From: an uncultured Lachnospiraceae bacterium
GTDB lineage: Bacteria; Bacillota; Clostridia; Lachnospirales; Lachnospiraceae
DNA: 64,000 bases
Assembly: GCA_910584585.1 (NCBI GenBank)
Contig: CAJUBP010000013.1
Location: forward strand, 15,226 to 79,225
Reading direction: 5' to 3'
Shown: piece after piece, positions 32,212 to 41,431 of the stretch
How positions within the stretch are numbered: position 1 is the stretch's first letter
How the letters are laid out: every line of letters begins with the position of its first letter
Notes under the pieces: model-generated
What the model was told of the DNA's origin: nothing
Seen by the model: the letters and a program-made list of their open reading frames with translations, nothing else
Database searches by the model: none
Program-made: the position numbers and the translations under genes

Positions 32212-33210
32212 TCAGATAGGAGTATAAAAATTACGCACTTCCCCTTCCACTTCCCTTTGCCGCTTAATCACTCTCCCTTTCTTCATAAGATACTCCAAAT
32301 GAGACAGCGTTTCCCCCACTGCAAACCATTTCTGTTTCTCCGGCGCCTGTTCCCAGTCTTTTCCGCGCATAGACCAGGTAAGCCCGGCTGCAATTTCGTA
32401 AGCGCCTCCCGGCTGTTTTTGAATAATCTTTAAAATCTCCTCCAAACGCTTTCTGTGATGCTCCTTGATTTCCTCCGCCCGCTGCCGGAGAGTCTTGTCC
32501 GAGAGATTCCGATGAGCCGGAAATGCGTATTCCACCTCATACTCCAGAATCCTGTCCAGATTTTTCAGATAACAGCCCAGCGGATCTGTCATCTCGGGCC
32601 AATTTGTAATATTGGGGGTAATGTCAAACAGCACATGGTCTGAGGTAAACATAATCTTTTCCTTTTCCAGATAACAGCACATCAGCCCCGGCGTATGTCC
32701 CGGCATCTCAAGGGCTGTCACTTTTACAGAACCCACCCGAATCTCATCCCCGTCCGCAAGCTCTGTCACCGCAAATTCCCGATTGGGCATATAGACCCTG
32801 GCCGGGTTCTTGTTATCCGCTTCGTAATATTTCTCCGGCGGATATCCTTCCGCCAGATACAGCCTTTCCCTCACCCCTCGGATGGCTCCCGACATCAGTT
32901 TGCTAAGATACTGATGCTCCGTTCTTCCCATGTAAATCCGGGTATTGGGATAATCAAAATACTGGGCCAGACCTGCGTGATCCGAGTGCAGATGGGTGAC
33001 AAAAAGCTTCGTGCGCTCAGGAGAAATTCCCAGTTCTCCTAATCCATCCATCAATACATTCAGACATTCCTCGTTGCGGAAGCCTGTGTCAATCACCAGG
33101 CTTTCCCCGCTGTCTATGATTACATAACAATTCAGATTCTTAAGAGGATTTCCCGTTAATGGAACATCAATCCGGTAAATATCCGGATGATGAAATACCT
33201 GTTCTGCCAT
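32212..33210 (-). CDS. Metallo-beta-lactamase-fold hydrolase
   Basis: This 332-residue protein has the metal motif THLHSDHAG near residue 95, a second metal His in MPGHTPG and a conserved TSDHVLFD, then the last ligand His in YAFPAHRN. A C-terminal helical/winged region of about 100 residues follows, as in RNase-unrelated MBL hydrolases of the LACTB2/glyoxalase-II-like group. It starts behind GGAAAGGA. The substrate is unknown, but a thioester or lactone hydrolase role is plausible. Confidence 0.88.
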   Translation of the reverse strand: MAEQVFHHPDIYRIDVPLTGNPLKNLNCYVIIDSGESLVIDTGFRNEECLNVLMDGLGELGISPERTKLFVTHLHSDHAGLAQYFDYPNTRIYMGRTEHQYLSKLMSGAIRGVRERLYLAEGYPPEKYYEADNKNPARVYMPNREFAVTELADGDEIRVGSVKVTALEMPGHTPGLMCCYLEKEKIMFTSDHVLFDITPNITNWPEMTDPLGCYLKNLDRILEYEVEYAFPAHRNLSDKTLRQRAEEIKEHHRKRLEEILKIIQKQPGGAYEIAAGLTWSMRGKDWEQAPEKQKWFAVGETLSHLEYLMKKGRVIKRQREVEGEVRNFYTPI

Positions 33211-33442
33211 ACTATCATCCTTTCCAAAATACTGTGATTATTCTACCACAAAATATTTGGAAACGCTATGTTTGTTTTAAATGCCAAACATATTTCTATT
33301 ACTATTCAGCCTTCGGCAAAGAGGCCGGATTTTTCAATAGGCGCTGAACTCAGACACGGGCGAAACAACTTGGAATTGACCCCAATGCCGGGATATGTTA
33401 TGGTAAACAAAAGAAATGATTTTAAAGGAGTATCTATACGTT

Positions 33443-35071
33443 ATGGGAAACTATTTAAATACCGCCGCAGTCTGCGACGCCTACAGCAGAGAATTTCACA
33501 GCCCTTATTTTGTGGATAAATCACTGCTGTTAGAACAATTAATCCCAAGAATAGAAACCAATGCCAGCTATATCTGCATTACCCGGCCCCGGCGGTTCGG
33601 AAAATCAGTGATGGCATACATGATTGCGTCCTTTTTTTCACGTACATGCAATGCAGATACTATCTTTCATCAACTAAAAATCTCCGCTGCTGATTCTTAT
33701 AAAAATTATCTGGGAAAATACGACGTTATCTTTATTTCTTTTCATGAATTGCCGCGAAAATGCCGAAGCTATGAACAGTATATTGAGCGGATTGAAAACC
33801 GGCTTCTGAAAGATCTGAAAGAAGCGTACCCGGAGGCCGGCATTCAGGACGAGGACGCCGTATGGGACGCATTTTCATCCGTATACCGCGCCTGCCATTC
33901 GAAAAAATTTATTTTTGTCCTGGATGAATGGGACTTTATTTTCCACAGGGATTTCGTAACCCAGAGAAACCAAAAAGAATACCTGGACTTTCTGAGCAAT
34001 CTCTTGAAAGGAAAAGCCTATGTCTCACTGGCCTATATGACAGGAATCCTTCCGATTGCCAAATATTCCAGCGGTTCGGAATTGAATATGTTTCTGGAAT
34101 ATACCATGGCCTCTGAAGAGCTGTATGGAGATTATTTTGGATTCACGGAAACAGAAGTGGACGCATTATACGAAAAGTTCAGGGCGAATCAGCCAAACCC
34201 TGCCATTACCCGGGAGGGATTGCGGCTCTGGTATAACGGCTACCGCACCAAACAAGGGGAACAGCTTTATAATCCACGTTCGGTGGTGGCGGCTCTGACA
34301 AACAATAATCTGGGAAATTATTGGACAAGCGCTGGTCCTTATGACGAAATCTTTTATTATATCGGCCAAAATACAGCCGATGTGCGGGATGATTTGGCTA
34401 AAATGATATCAGGAATACCGGTTTCTGCCAATGTACGGGAATATGCAGCCACATCCATGAATCTGACCACAAAAGATGAGATTTTTTCGGCAATGGTTGT
34501 GTACGGTTTTCTAAGCTGCTACAACGGATATGTTTCTATTCCTAACAAAGAATTAATGGAGCGGTTTCGGGATATGCTTATGAAAGAACCGTCATTGGGG
34601 TATGTGCACCAGCTTGCCAAAGTATCCGGCCAAATGCTTCAGGCAACTCTCCGCGGCGATACGGACGCCATGCTGGAAATACTGGAATTTGCCCATAATA
34701 CAGAAATTCCTTTATTAAACTATAATAATGAAACAGACTTAACCGCATTGGTAAACCTTGTCTATCTTGCCGCAAGAGACGCCTACCGGGTGGAACGGGA
34801 AGACAAGTGCGGCATTGGATATGTGGATTTTATTTTTTATCCGGAAACAAATCCCCAGGCGGACGGCATTATTCTGGAACTGAAAGTAAATGACACGCCG
34901 GAACATGCACTGCAGCAAATCAAAGATAAAAGATACGCGCTGAAATTTGAAGGAAAGCTCGGAGAACCTTTAAAATATCCAGGCCGCATACTTGGCGTTG
35001 GAATCAGTTATGACAAAGAAACAAAAAAGCATTTCTGCAAAGTAGAAGTACTGCGGGAGAAACAGTTCTAG
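33443..35071 (+). CDS. AAA-ATPase-like protein with PD-(D/E)XK nuclease-like domain (paralogue)
   Basis: The start MGNYLNTAAVCD aligns with the start of the paralogue at 29152; an upstream ATG at 33416 adds nine codons. The length is 542 residues. Walker A-like is RPRRFGKSVMAYMI, Walker B-like is FIFVLDEWDFIF, and the C-terminal nuclease-like domain is GIGYVDFIFYPE...IILELKVNDTPEHALQQI. It is the only large plus-strand gene in this part, and AAAGGAG lies 12 bases before the chosen ATG, slightly far. Function is as uncertain as for the paralogue. Confidence 0.86.
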   Translation: MGNYLNTAAVCDAYSREFHSPYFVDKSLLLEQLIPRIETNASYICITRPRRFGKSVMAYMIASFFSRTCNADTIFHQLKISAADSYKNYLGKYDVIFISFHELPRKCRSYEQYIERIENRLLKDLKEAYPEAGIQDEDAVWDAFSSVYRACHSKKFIFVLDEWDFIFHRDFVTQRNQKEYLDFLSNLLKGKAYVSLAYMTGILPIAKYSSGSELNMFLEYTMASEELYGDYFGFTETEVDALYEKFRANQPNPAITREGLRLWYNGYRTKQGEQLYNPRSVVAALTNNNLGNYWTSAGPYDEIFYYIGQNTADVRDDLAKMISGIPVSANVREYAATSMNLTTKDEIFSAMVVYGFLSCYNGYVSIPNKELMERFRDMLMKEPSLGYVHQLAKVSGQMLQATLRGDTDAMLEILEFAHNTEIPLLNYNNETDLTALVNLVYLAARDAYRVEREDKCGIGYVDFIFYPETNPQADGIILELKVNDTPEHALQQIKDKRYALKFEGKLGEPLKYPGRILGVGISYDKETKKHFCKVEVLREKQF

Positions 35072-35139
35072 CGAATATTTGAAAAATGATTTCTGGCCGG
35101 ATGGAGCAGTACAGCAATTTCAAAAAATTACAAGACACA

Positions 35140-35225
35140 GCCGGGAAATGACTGAAAACTGCAATCCATGCCATAACTCTTTTACCATTGGCAAAATATG
35201 CTGCGTGTGTCTGTCATTTCCCGGC
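35140..35225. repeat. GCCGGGAAA-type inverted repeat
   Basis: GCCGGGAAATGAC (35140-35152) and GTCATTTCCCGGC (35213-35225) are exact inverted copies around 60 bases. It lies between two converging genes, so it may act as a terminator. A related hairpin with GCCGGGAAA arms occurs at 54557-54660. Immediately left (about 35090) is a partial copy of the hairpin found after the Wadjet operon. Confidence 0.75.
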
Positions 35226-35269
35226 GGCCTAGTAAAACTTATATCATAATATTTTCAAACAGCAAAACA

Positions 35270-38200
35270 CTATTTTACGGTCACAGTGATTTTGGCTGTC
35301 TTTTTGTTGAATGTTTTGGCTGTTATAACTGCTCTTCCTTTTTTACGGGCCTTTATCACGCCCTTCGCGGATACCGACGCAACACTCTTATGGTTCGATG
35401 CATAAGTGATTTTATTGCTGGCTGTATTCCGAGGCAGTTTTACTTTTATTTTGAAAGTCTTTCCTTTCTTCAAGGTTATCTTGGTCTTGTTCAGCCGGAT
35501 TTTAGAGGGCGCTTTTTTCACCGTTATGGTACAGCTGGCTTTCCTGCCGCCGGCTGCCGCAGTGACCTTGACAGTTCCTCTCTTTTTCGCCGTGACCACG
35601 CCTTTGGATGTGAGGCTTATAATCCCTTTCCTGCTGACTTTCCAGGTTATTTTTTTGTCTGACGCATTTTTCGGCATAACGGAAGCCTTCAGCGTAAACT
35701 TTTCTTTTACTCCCAGAGTCAACTTGGTTTTGTTCAGCTTCACTTTTTCTACCTGAACCTTGGAAGGAGCGGCTGGAATATCCGGTTTCGGCGTTACCTC
35801 CGGCTCTGTGCTGGTTCCTGGTTTTGTTTCCGGTTTTGTTTCCGTTCCAGAATCTCCCGCTGCTTTGGGACTGACGGTCACATTACAGCTGTCTTTTGCC
35901 TCTCCCATTTGGGCTGTAATGATTGCGTTTCCTTCTTTAAGCGCTGTCACTTTTCCGGTTTCATCTACTGCCGCGATTTCCGGCGCAGAAGATTCCCAGG
36001 ATATTTTTCGCTGAGCTTCGTCTGGCGTAACAAGATCCTGGCCTGTTACCGCTGCCGTCAATACTTCGCTTTCACCGACTTTGAGAGACAACTCCTTTTT
36101 ATTCAGGGTTATCGCTGCGTCTCCTTTCGGTTCCTCTTCCTCTCCCTTTTTTGGCAAAACGGTTACTGTGCAGACTGCCGTCTTATCTCCTGCAGTCACC
36201 GTAATCACTGCTTCTCCCTCCTGCAAAGCTGTCACTTTTCCGTTCTCGTCGACAGACGCAGTTTCTTCTTTATTGGACGTCCAGCTCACGGCCTGCTCTG
36301 CTTCTGCAGGCAGCACTGTTGCTTCCAATGTTTCACTGCCGCCAATTTCCAGGGTAAGCTCTGTCTTATTCAATGTTACGCTTTCCACCGGTTTCGGATC
36401 TGTCTGAATAATCTCTCCTACCGTTACGCTGCACTCCGCCTTCTGGCCATTTGCCGCTGACGCTGTGATTGTCGCGGTTCCTTCCTTCTGCGCTGTCACA
36501 ATTCCGCCTGAAACAGACGCAATGCTTTCATTACTGGAAGTCCAGGTAATCACACGGTCTGCCGCGTCTGCAGGGGTAACGGTTGCTTTCAGCTTGGCTG
36601 TGGAACCGATTGTTTTTATATTCAGAGAGGTTTTATTCAGCGTCACCTGCTCTACCGGTTTCCCGGACACGGCCACATCCACTGTAAAGGATTTGCTTAG
36701 CTTGCTGCTGATTGCTACTTTTGCGGTAATTCTTGCGGTTCCTGCCGCTTTGGCGGTGATTTTTCCGTCTGCGTCCACTTCCGCCGCTCTTGTGTTATTG
36801 CTTACGTAGGTTACGCTGGATTTATAATTGGCCGCTTCCACTGCCGCTTCGTATCCGCTTGGATAGGTCAGGCTGATGTCAGCGGTTTCTCCCGGCTGCA
36901 GGGTGAGTTCCGCATCTGAGGATAATGTCACTTCTTCCAGGGCTGCACTGGCCGCTTCTGCTTTGGCTTTTTCATCATCAGTAAGGACTTTCTCGATGGA
37001 CAGGCCGGCGATAACCGGATCTGCTGTTCCTGTTTTTTCTGTCAGGACATGCACTGGCGTTGTGCCGCTTATGTCTTCCACTGTGAAGCTCACTGACGCC
37101 GTTTTCTCGTCCGTCCCCTTAATTGAAACATTTTGCTCGCTGCTTGTCACTTCTGTGCCGTCATCTTTGGTATATTTCACAAAAAATTTCATCGGACGGT
37201 TTGTATTCCACCATTCCTTAAAATACCCTGTGGCAGTATAGCTTCCATTTTCCAATGGGAAAATGTATTCACAATTTTTGCCGCTTTTTGCATACCAGCC
37301 ATTCTCATAGATAGAAGTTGACGCATTTGAGTGGATTCCTAAATTTGTGCCATCTACATCTTGATCATCCACATAACCCCAGCTTCCCTTCACTCCTTCT
37401 TCATATCTCTGATCCGGAACCGTATTGCGCAATTCTGCCAGTCTGCCTACGGCCTGATACGTACTGGATTTTTTCTGATTCTCATTCCATTCACCCACGC
37501 CAGAATCAATGAAATAAATGGCATTTTCCGACGCTGACACTACCTCTATCTCTTTACTTACTGTCTTGCCGTCCAGATTCGTTTTGCCAGTTCCGCTAAT
37601 CGTTCCCGTTACGGTTTCTTTCCCGACATTTTCCAATTTAGTCTTACTCCAGGCAATCTCCGCCTGCATGATTTCTCCGGCATAATTGAGCTCTGCTTTG
37701 GAAGGAAGCTCATATCCAACTCCCACCAGATCCGGCACGCTGTCCGAGGTCAGAAACGGAGTTGCCCCATAGTGTTCCACCAATCTCTCATATTCTTCCG
37801 AGGTAACATTGAGCACTGTGCCGTGGCGGGGTTTTTTCACCTTCGGAAGATTTGCTGTGGTCAGCTTGGTGAACTCTGCGGACATAAAGTCATCGGTAAC
37901 CATCGGGTAATACCCGACTCCTCCGAAATCATCCAAAAGGACTGCCCATTTTCCTCCTGCTGCGGCAATGTCCTCGCTGCTGAACTTAAAAGAACAGGGG
38001 CCTTCTCTCCATTTTTCCGCCTGCAGCGTCGCTGACGGCACGCTGGTCCATCCCTTTAACAGGGAATTGGATTTTTCCATAAAAATATATTTTTCGTCAT
38101 TATTTTCATTTTTTGTGAACCTGTAATATGTCCCGTCGTCGTCCCGCACTACTGTAGTGTCAATTACGCTGAAACTTTTCTCGATCCACAGTTTGGGCTT

Positions 38201-40003
38201 TGTAAAGGTATAGAAATCTCTTGTCTTACAATAATACACCCGCTGTTTGTCGTAATTTTTTCCTTTTACCTTGGAGGCCCAGAATACGACATATTCTCCG
38301 GTTTGCTCATCGTAAAAGGCTTCCGGAGCCCAGGTGCACCCGGCGTCAATTTCTTTGCTGACAGTCACCATCCGTTGGGCGCCCCAGTTGATTAAATCCT
38401 CAGATTCCCACACCATGATGGCCTGGCTTCCTGCTTTTTGAGCTGCGTCCCAGCCATTTCCAGCCGCTATCTGCAAGTCTGTGGCGATCATATAGAATTT
38501 ATCGCCTTCTGCTGATCTGATAATATAGGGATCTCTCAGCCCCTCTTCTCCCATGGAAGAAGACAACACCGGCGCGGCATTGTTCAGCTCGCCCCAGTTC
38601 AGGCCGTCTCTGCTGGCGGCAAAAAATATCTGTTCCTGCTTTTGCCCGTCTGCTTCTTTCCCATCTCCGATAAAATAAGCAAACAAATAGTCTGTCTTTT
38701 CTTTTTCCTCAGGTTTTGCTTTGACAGTTACTTCAATTTCTTTTTTCTTCTCGCTGCCGCCCTGCTGCAAAGTGGCAGTTAATGTGACTTTCGTATCTTC
38801 TGCCTGTCTGTGCACCACTCCCGCCGGCGTGCTGTCATAGCCGGAGTTTTTCACTTCTTTTGTGCTGATGACTGCTTCATTGGAAGATTCCCAGGTAATC
38901 TTTGAACCGTTTTCGCCTACTGTGGGAAGAGTGATGCTGCCTTTGATACTATCAGCATTCCGGATTGTTAACGCATCGTAATCCATTTGAAGAATGCTTT
39001 TTAACTGCAGGGAAAACTCCTTAACCGCTTTCGCCGTTCCTTTTTGCGCTGTCGCCGTCAATGTAACGGCTGCGTCACTGGAGGAATCCGCTATCTTCGC
39101 CACGCACTTCCCATTTTCCGTTACAACTTTTACTGCCGCGTCGCTTGACGTCCATGTTATCTCAGTGCCGCATATGCCGGTTGTCGGCAATTCCAAATCA
39201 CTGCTCAATACATCTGGGATGGCAATATCCGCAATGGACTGATCGGCAGCTTCCTGTTCTGATAGAGCAGTAATGGAAAGGGTCGGGGCATTTTCCCCTG
39301 TGGAACTTACTTCAAATCCTGATAAAACCGTCTGCAAACGGAATATCACATAGGGATCTTTGTTCTTTATCCCCTGCTTTACCCATTCTGTTACATCAAA
39401 CGTCATTTTCCCTGTATCTGTTTTAGACATCATTTCGTTACTAAACACAGTTGCATTCTTTGAATAATCATTATTTATAGCTGGATAAACAGAACCTTGC
39501 GCATCACTCGTGTCATTTTCCATACTCTCATATTTCGAAGCATCCACAAAAAACAATCCTGCTTTGGTTTTTGCCGAATTCAGATTACCATTTACGGAAG
39601 CCACATTAATCGTGACTGTGGCATTGAGAATCAATTCCGAGTCTTTGGCTTCTTCTTTTAAATAGTCTTCTGGCAACGGAAATGCCATACCGCCTACCCT
39701 GGCAGAGCCAAGAGGACTGGCACCATCAGTTCCCGGATTTTCCGCTGTTTCCCCGGATATATAGGCAGCCGCAATATTTGACCCATCTGAACTTGGCTTT
39801 CCTGTTATTGCAATCACATAATTACCAGCTGCTCCATTTTGATTTCCTGATGCCACAAACTTGGCGCACGGAATCTCTTCCGTTGTCCCTGCCGCTTTTC
39901 CATTCTCCCCTGCAGCGGCCACAGTTATAGAAGATGGGATCAGCGTCATCACCATTGCCAGCGCCATAACAACTGCCAAACACCGCTTCCAATATTTTTT
40001 CAT
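35270..40003 (-). CDS. Secreted multidomain GH43-family glycosidase with Ig-like repeats
   Basis: This 1577-residue protein has a signal peptide (to about AAAG at 32) and an N-terminal beta domain resembling DNRLRE modules (about 45-245). Two atrophied Ig-like domains (about 250-430) lead to a five-bladed GH43 catalytic domain (about 435-740) with LRDPYIIRS, CTWAPEAFYDE near 558 and acid-type REGPCSFKF near 664. A carbohydrate-binding-like module beginning AIYFIDSGVGEW follows, shared with the large GH30/GH43 protein. At least six Big_2-type domains come next, the last ones very Lys-rich (KIRLNKTKITLKKGKTFKIK), probably for wall attachment. By family the activity is an arabinofuranosidase or related exo-glycosidase. 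GGGAGG precedes the ATG. Confidence 0.88.
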   Translation of the reverse strand: MKKYWKRCLAVVMALAMVMTLIPSSITVAAAGENGKAAGTTEEIPCAKFVASGNQNGAAGNYVIAITGKPSSDGSNIAAAYISGETAENPGTDGASPLGSARVGGMAFPLPEDYLKEEAKDSELILNATVTINVASVNGNLNSAKTKAGLFFVDASKYESMENDTSDAQGSVYPAINNDYSKNATVFSNEMMSKTDTGKMTFDVTEWVKQGIKNKDPYVIFRLQTVLSGFEVSSTGENAPTLSITALSEQEAADQSIADIAIPDVLSSDLELPTTGICGTEITWTSSDAAVKVVTENGKCVAKIADSSSDAAVTLTATAQKGTAKAVKEFSLQLKSILQMDYDALTIRNADSIKGSITLPTVGENGSKITWESSNEAVISTKEVKNSGYDSTPAGVVHRQAEDTKVTLTATLQQGGSEKKKEIEVTVKAKPEEKEKTDYLFAYFIGDGKEADGQKQEQIFFAASRDGLNWGELNNAAPVLSSSMGEEGLRDPYIIRSAEGDKFYMIATDLQIAAGNGWDAAQKAGSQAIMVWESEDLINWGAQRMVTVSKEIDAGCTWAPEAFYDEQTGEYVVFWASKVKGKNYDKQRVYYCKTRDFYTFTKPKLWIEKSFSVIDTTVVRDDDGTYYRFTKNENNDEKYIFMEKSNSLLKGWTSVPSATLQAEKWREGPCSFKFSSEDIAAAGGKWAVLLDDFGGVGYYPMVTDDFMSAEFTKLTTANLPKVKKPRHGTVLNVTSEEYERLVEHYGATPFLTSDSVPDLVGVGYELPSKAELNYAGEIMQAEIAWSKTKLENVGKETVTGTISGTGKTNLDGKTVSKEIEVVSASENAIYFIDSGVGEWNENQKKSSTYQAVGRLAELRNTVPDQRYEEGVKGSWGYVDDQDVDGTNLGIHSNASTSIYENGWYAKSGKNCEYIFPLENGSYTATGYFKEWWNTNRPMKFFVKYTKDDGTEVTSSEQNVSIKGTDEKTASVSFTVEDISGTTPVHVLTEKTGTADPVIAGLSIEKVLTDDEKAKAEAASAALEEVTLSSDAELTLQPGETADISLTYPSGYEAAVEAANYKSSVTYVSNNTRAAEVDADGKITAKAAGTARITAKVAISSKLSKSFTVDVAVSGKPVEQVTLNKTSLNIKTIGSTAKLKATVTPADAADRVITWTSSNESIASVSGGIVTAQKEGTATITASAANGQKAECSVTVGEIIQTDPKPVESVTLNKTELTLEIGGSETLEATVLPAEAEQAVSWTSNKEETASVDENGKVTALQEGEAVITVTAGDKTAVCTVTVLPKKGEEEEPKGDAAITLNKKELSLKVGESEVLTAAVTGQDLVTPDEAQRKISWESSAPEIAAVDETGKVTALKEGNAIITAQMGEAKDSCNVTVSPKAAGDSGTETKPETKPGTSTEPEVTPKPDIPAAPSKVQVEKVKLNKTKLTLGVKEKFTLKASVMPKNASDKKITWKVSRKGIISLTSKGVVTAKKRGTVKVTAAAGGRKASCTITVKKAPSKIRLNKTKITLKKGKTFKIKVKLPRNTASNKITYASNHKSVASVSAKGVIKARKKGRAVITAKTFNKKTAKITVTVK

Positions 40004-40041
40004 ACAATGACCTCCCTTTTACAGTTTGGGCACGAAAGCGT

Positions 40042-41361
40042 CTAGTCCTGCAACGCTTCCAGTGCAGCCTGTTCCAATACATCTTTTTTCCATTTCACTT
40101 CCGCTTCCTGTACGTTTTTCTCAATTTCCTCCCTGGCCATCCGGCTTCGGACTTCATTTTCCAGCGAGCCTTTTACTTCTTCGAAAGGCTTTACCGCCTG
40201 CTCTTCCCTTTGCAGGCAGCACATCACCATCCAGCGCTCTCCGATTTGGAAAGGTTCGCACACCTGGCCTTCCTGCATGGAAGAGGCTGTCAGCCAGCGC
40301 TGCATATACGCGCCGGTTTTTCCCTCTTCCATATTCAGGGAAGACATCTCAATCTCATAAAACGCCGCGTCCGGAAATTTGCCGGAAAATCTTTCCTGGA
40401 GCGATTCTTCCCCTCTCCCTGATTCACTGCCGGCCGATTCCTCCGACAAATCCTCTGCAGTCTGGCCGGACGTTTCCCCCGACAGCTCCTCTACAGTCTG
40501 GCCGGACGTTTCCCCCGACAGCTCCTCTGCAGTCTGGCCGGACGTTTCCCCCGACAGCTCCTCTGCAGTCTGGCCGGCTGACTTTTCCGGCAGATCCTCC
40601 GCAGCCTGGCCGAACGTTTCCTTCAACAGTTCTTCTGCTATCTGGCTGGCCAGTTCCGGATCTTCTGTCTCCGCGGCCAGCACCCGGACAGATATCTCAC
40701 TGGTATACTGTTCTGAATTTTCCTGATAAATTTCCTTTAGTTCCGCTTCCGTCACCTGATATTGTTTTTTCAGATACTCCGTCAGCTGAGATTCTGCCGC
40801 CGTAAAGGCATAAGCGTAATAATCTTCTAGCCGCTGAAGATTAAGAGCGCCGGCTGTCTTGCCGGCAGCCTCTCCTGATTCCTTATTCGTATTGCCTGTT
40901 TTTGCCTGTTCTAAAATAGACATAAAGTCTGTTTCCTGCGAAATCCCAGCTTCTTTGGCAAGTTTTGCCACCACTTTTTTGTAAACCAAATCCTCCCGCA
41001 CCTGTTCCATCAGCTGATCCAGGGGCCTCCCTTCCCCTGAATCAACTGTCCAGAAATCTTTTTGGTTGGCCTCTTCTGTGGTGTACTGTCCTTTGATTCC
41101 CGCGTCATAATTTTTAATCGTCATCTGATATTCTGCTTTTGCCACTGGCTGCCCAGCAATTTCCATGACTGTTTCGCCTGCCGCCTTATCGGCGTCTTTT
41201 GTGAGCGCTTTTTCAAATCCTGCTTCATCAGCCTGAGACTGCTCCAGTGATTCCGCTGACGGTCCGCTGTTCTTACCGCAGCCGGAAACCCCGACGCCAA
41301 AGGCAACTGCCAGACACAGGCATATCATTCCTGCCGTTCTCCTGCCTCTTTCTTTTTTCAT
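40042..41361 (-). CDS. Foldase-like lipoprotein (SurA/PrsA type)
   Basis: The ATG at 41359-41361 (MKKERGRRTAG) begins a lipoprotein signal with lipobox VSGC; an in-frame start at 41388 is also possible. The product has about 439 residues. An N-terminal SurA-like helical region (GQPVAKAEYQMTIKNYDAGI) and a C-terminal part resembling a degenerate parvulin domain and tail (GQVCEPFQIGERWMVMCCL) frame a low-complexity linker of tandem 12-residue units (SGETSGQTAEEL). It would sit on the outer face of the membrane and assist folding of the giant exported enzymes encoded either side. The catalytic state of the isomerase domain is doubtful. Confidence 0.75.
   Translation of the reverse strand: MKKERGRRTAGMICLCLAVAFGVGVSGCGKNSGPSAESLEQSQADEAGFEKALTKDADKAAGETVMEIAGQPVAKAEYQMTIKNYDAGIKGQYTTEEANQKDFWTVDSGEGRPLDQLMEQVREDLVYKKVVAKLAKEAGISQETDFMSILEQAKTGNTNKESGEAAGKTAGALNLQRLEDYYAYAFTAAESQLTEYLKKQYQVTEAELKEIYQENSEQYTSEISVRVLAAETEDPELASQIAEELLKETFGQAAEDLPEKSAGQTAEELSGETSGQTAEELSGETSGQTVEELSGETSGQTAEDLSEESAGSESGRGEESLQERFSGKFPDAAFYEIEMSSLNMEEGKTGAYMQRWLTASSMQEGQVCEPFQIGERWMVMCCLQREEQAVKPFEEVKGSLENEVRSRMAREEIEKNVQEAEVKWKKDVLEQAALEALQD
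40458..40590. repeat. 36-bp tandem repeat inside the foldase gene
   Basis: Repeats begin near 40458, 40494, 40530 and 40566, nearly identical (core CAGTCTGGCCGGACGTTTCC) with degenerate copies at both flanks. The period is a multiple of three, so copy-number change keeps the frame. Confidence 0.9.
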
Positions 41362-41431
41362 AGCCTTACCATTTTCTGCCGCCGGCATTTCTCTGCCGGT
41401 TAGAAACGGAAATCATATCTGCCGGTTTCCG

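Noticed and set aside
35409..37241. Several plus-strand open frames opposite the large GH43 protein
   Set aside because: They are shadows of a repetitive, Lys-rich coding sequence on the minus strand and have no translation signals.
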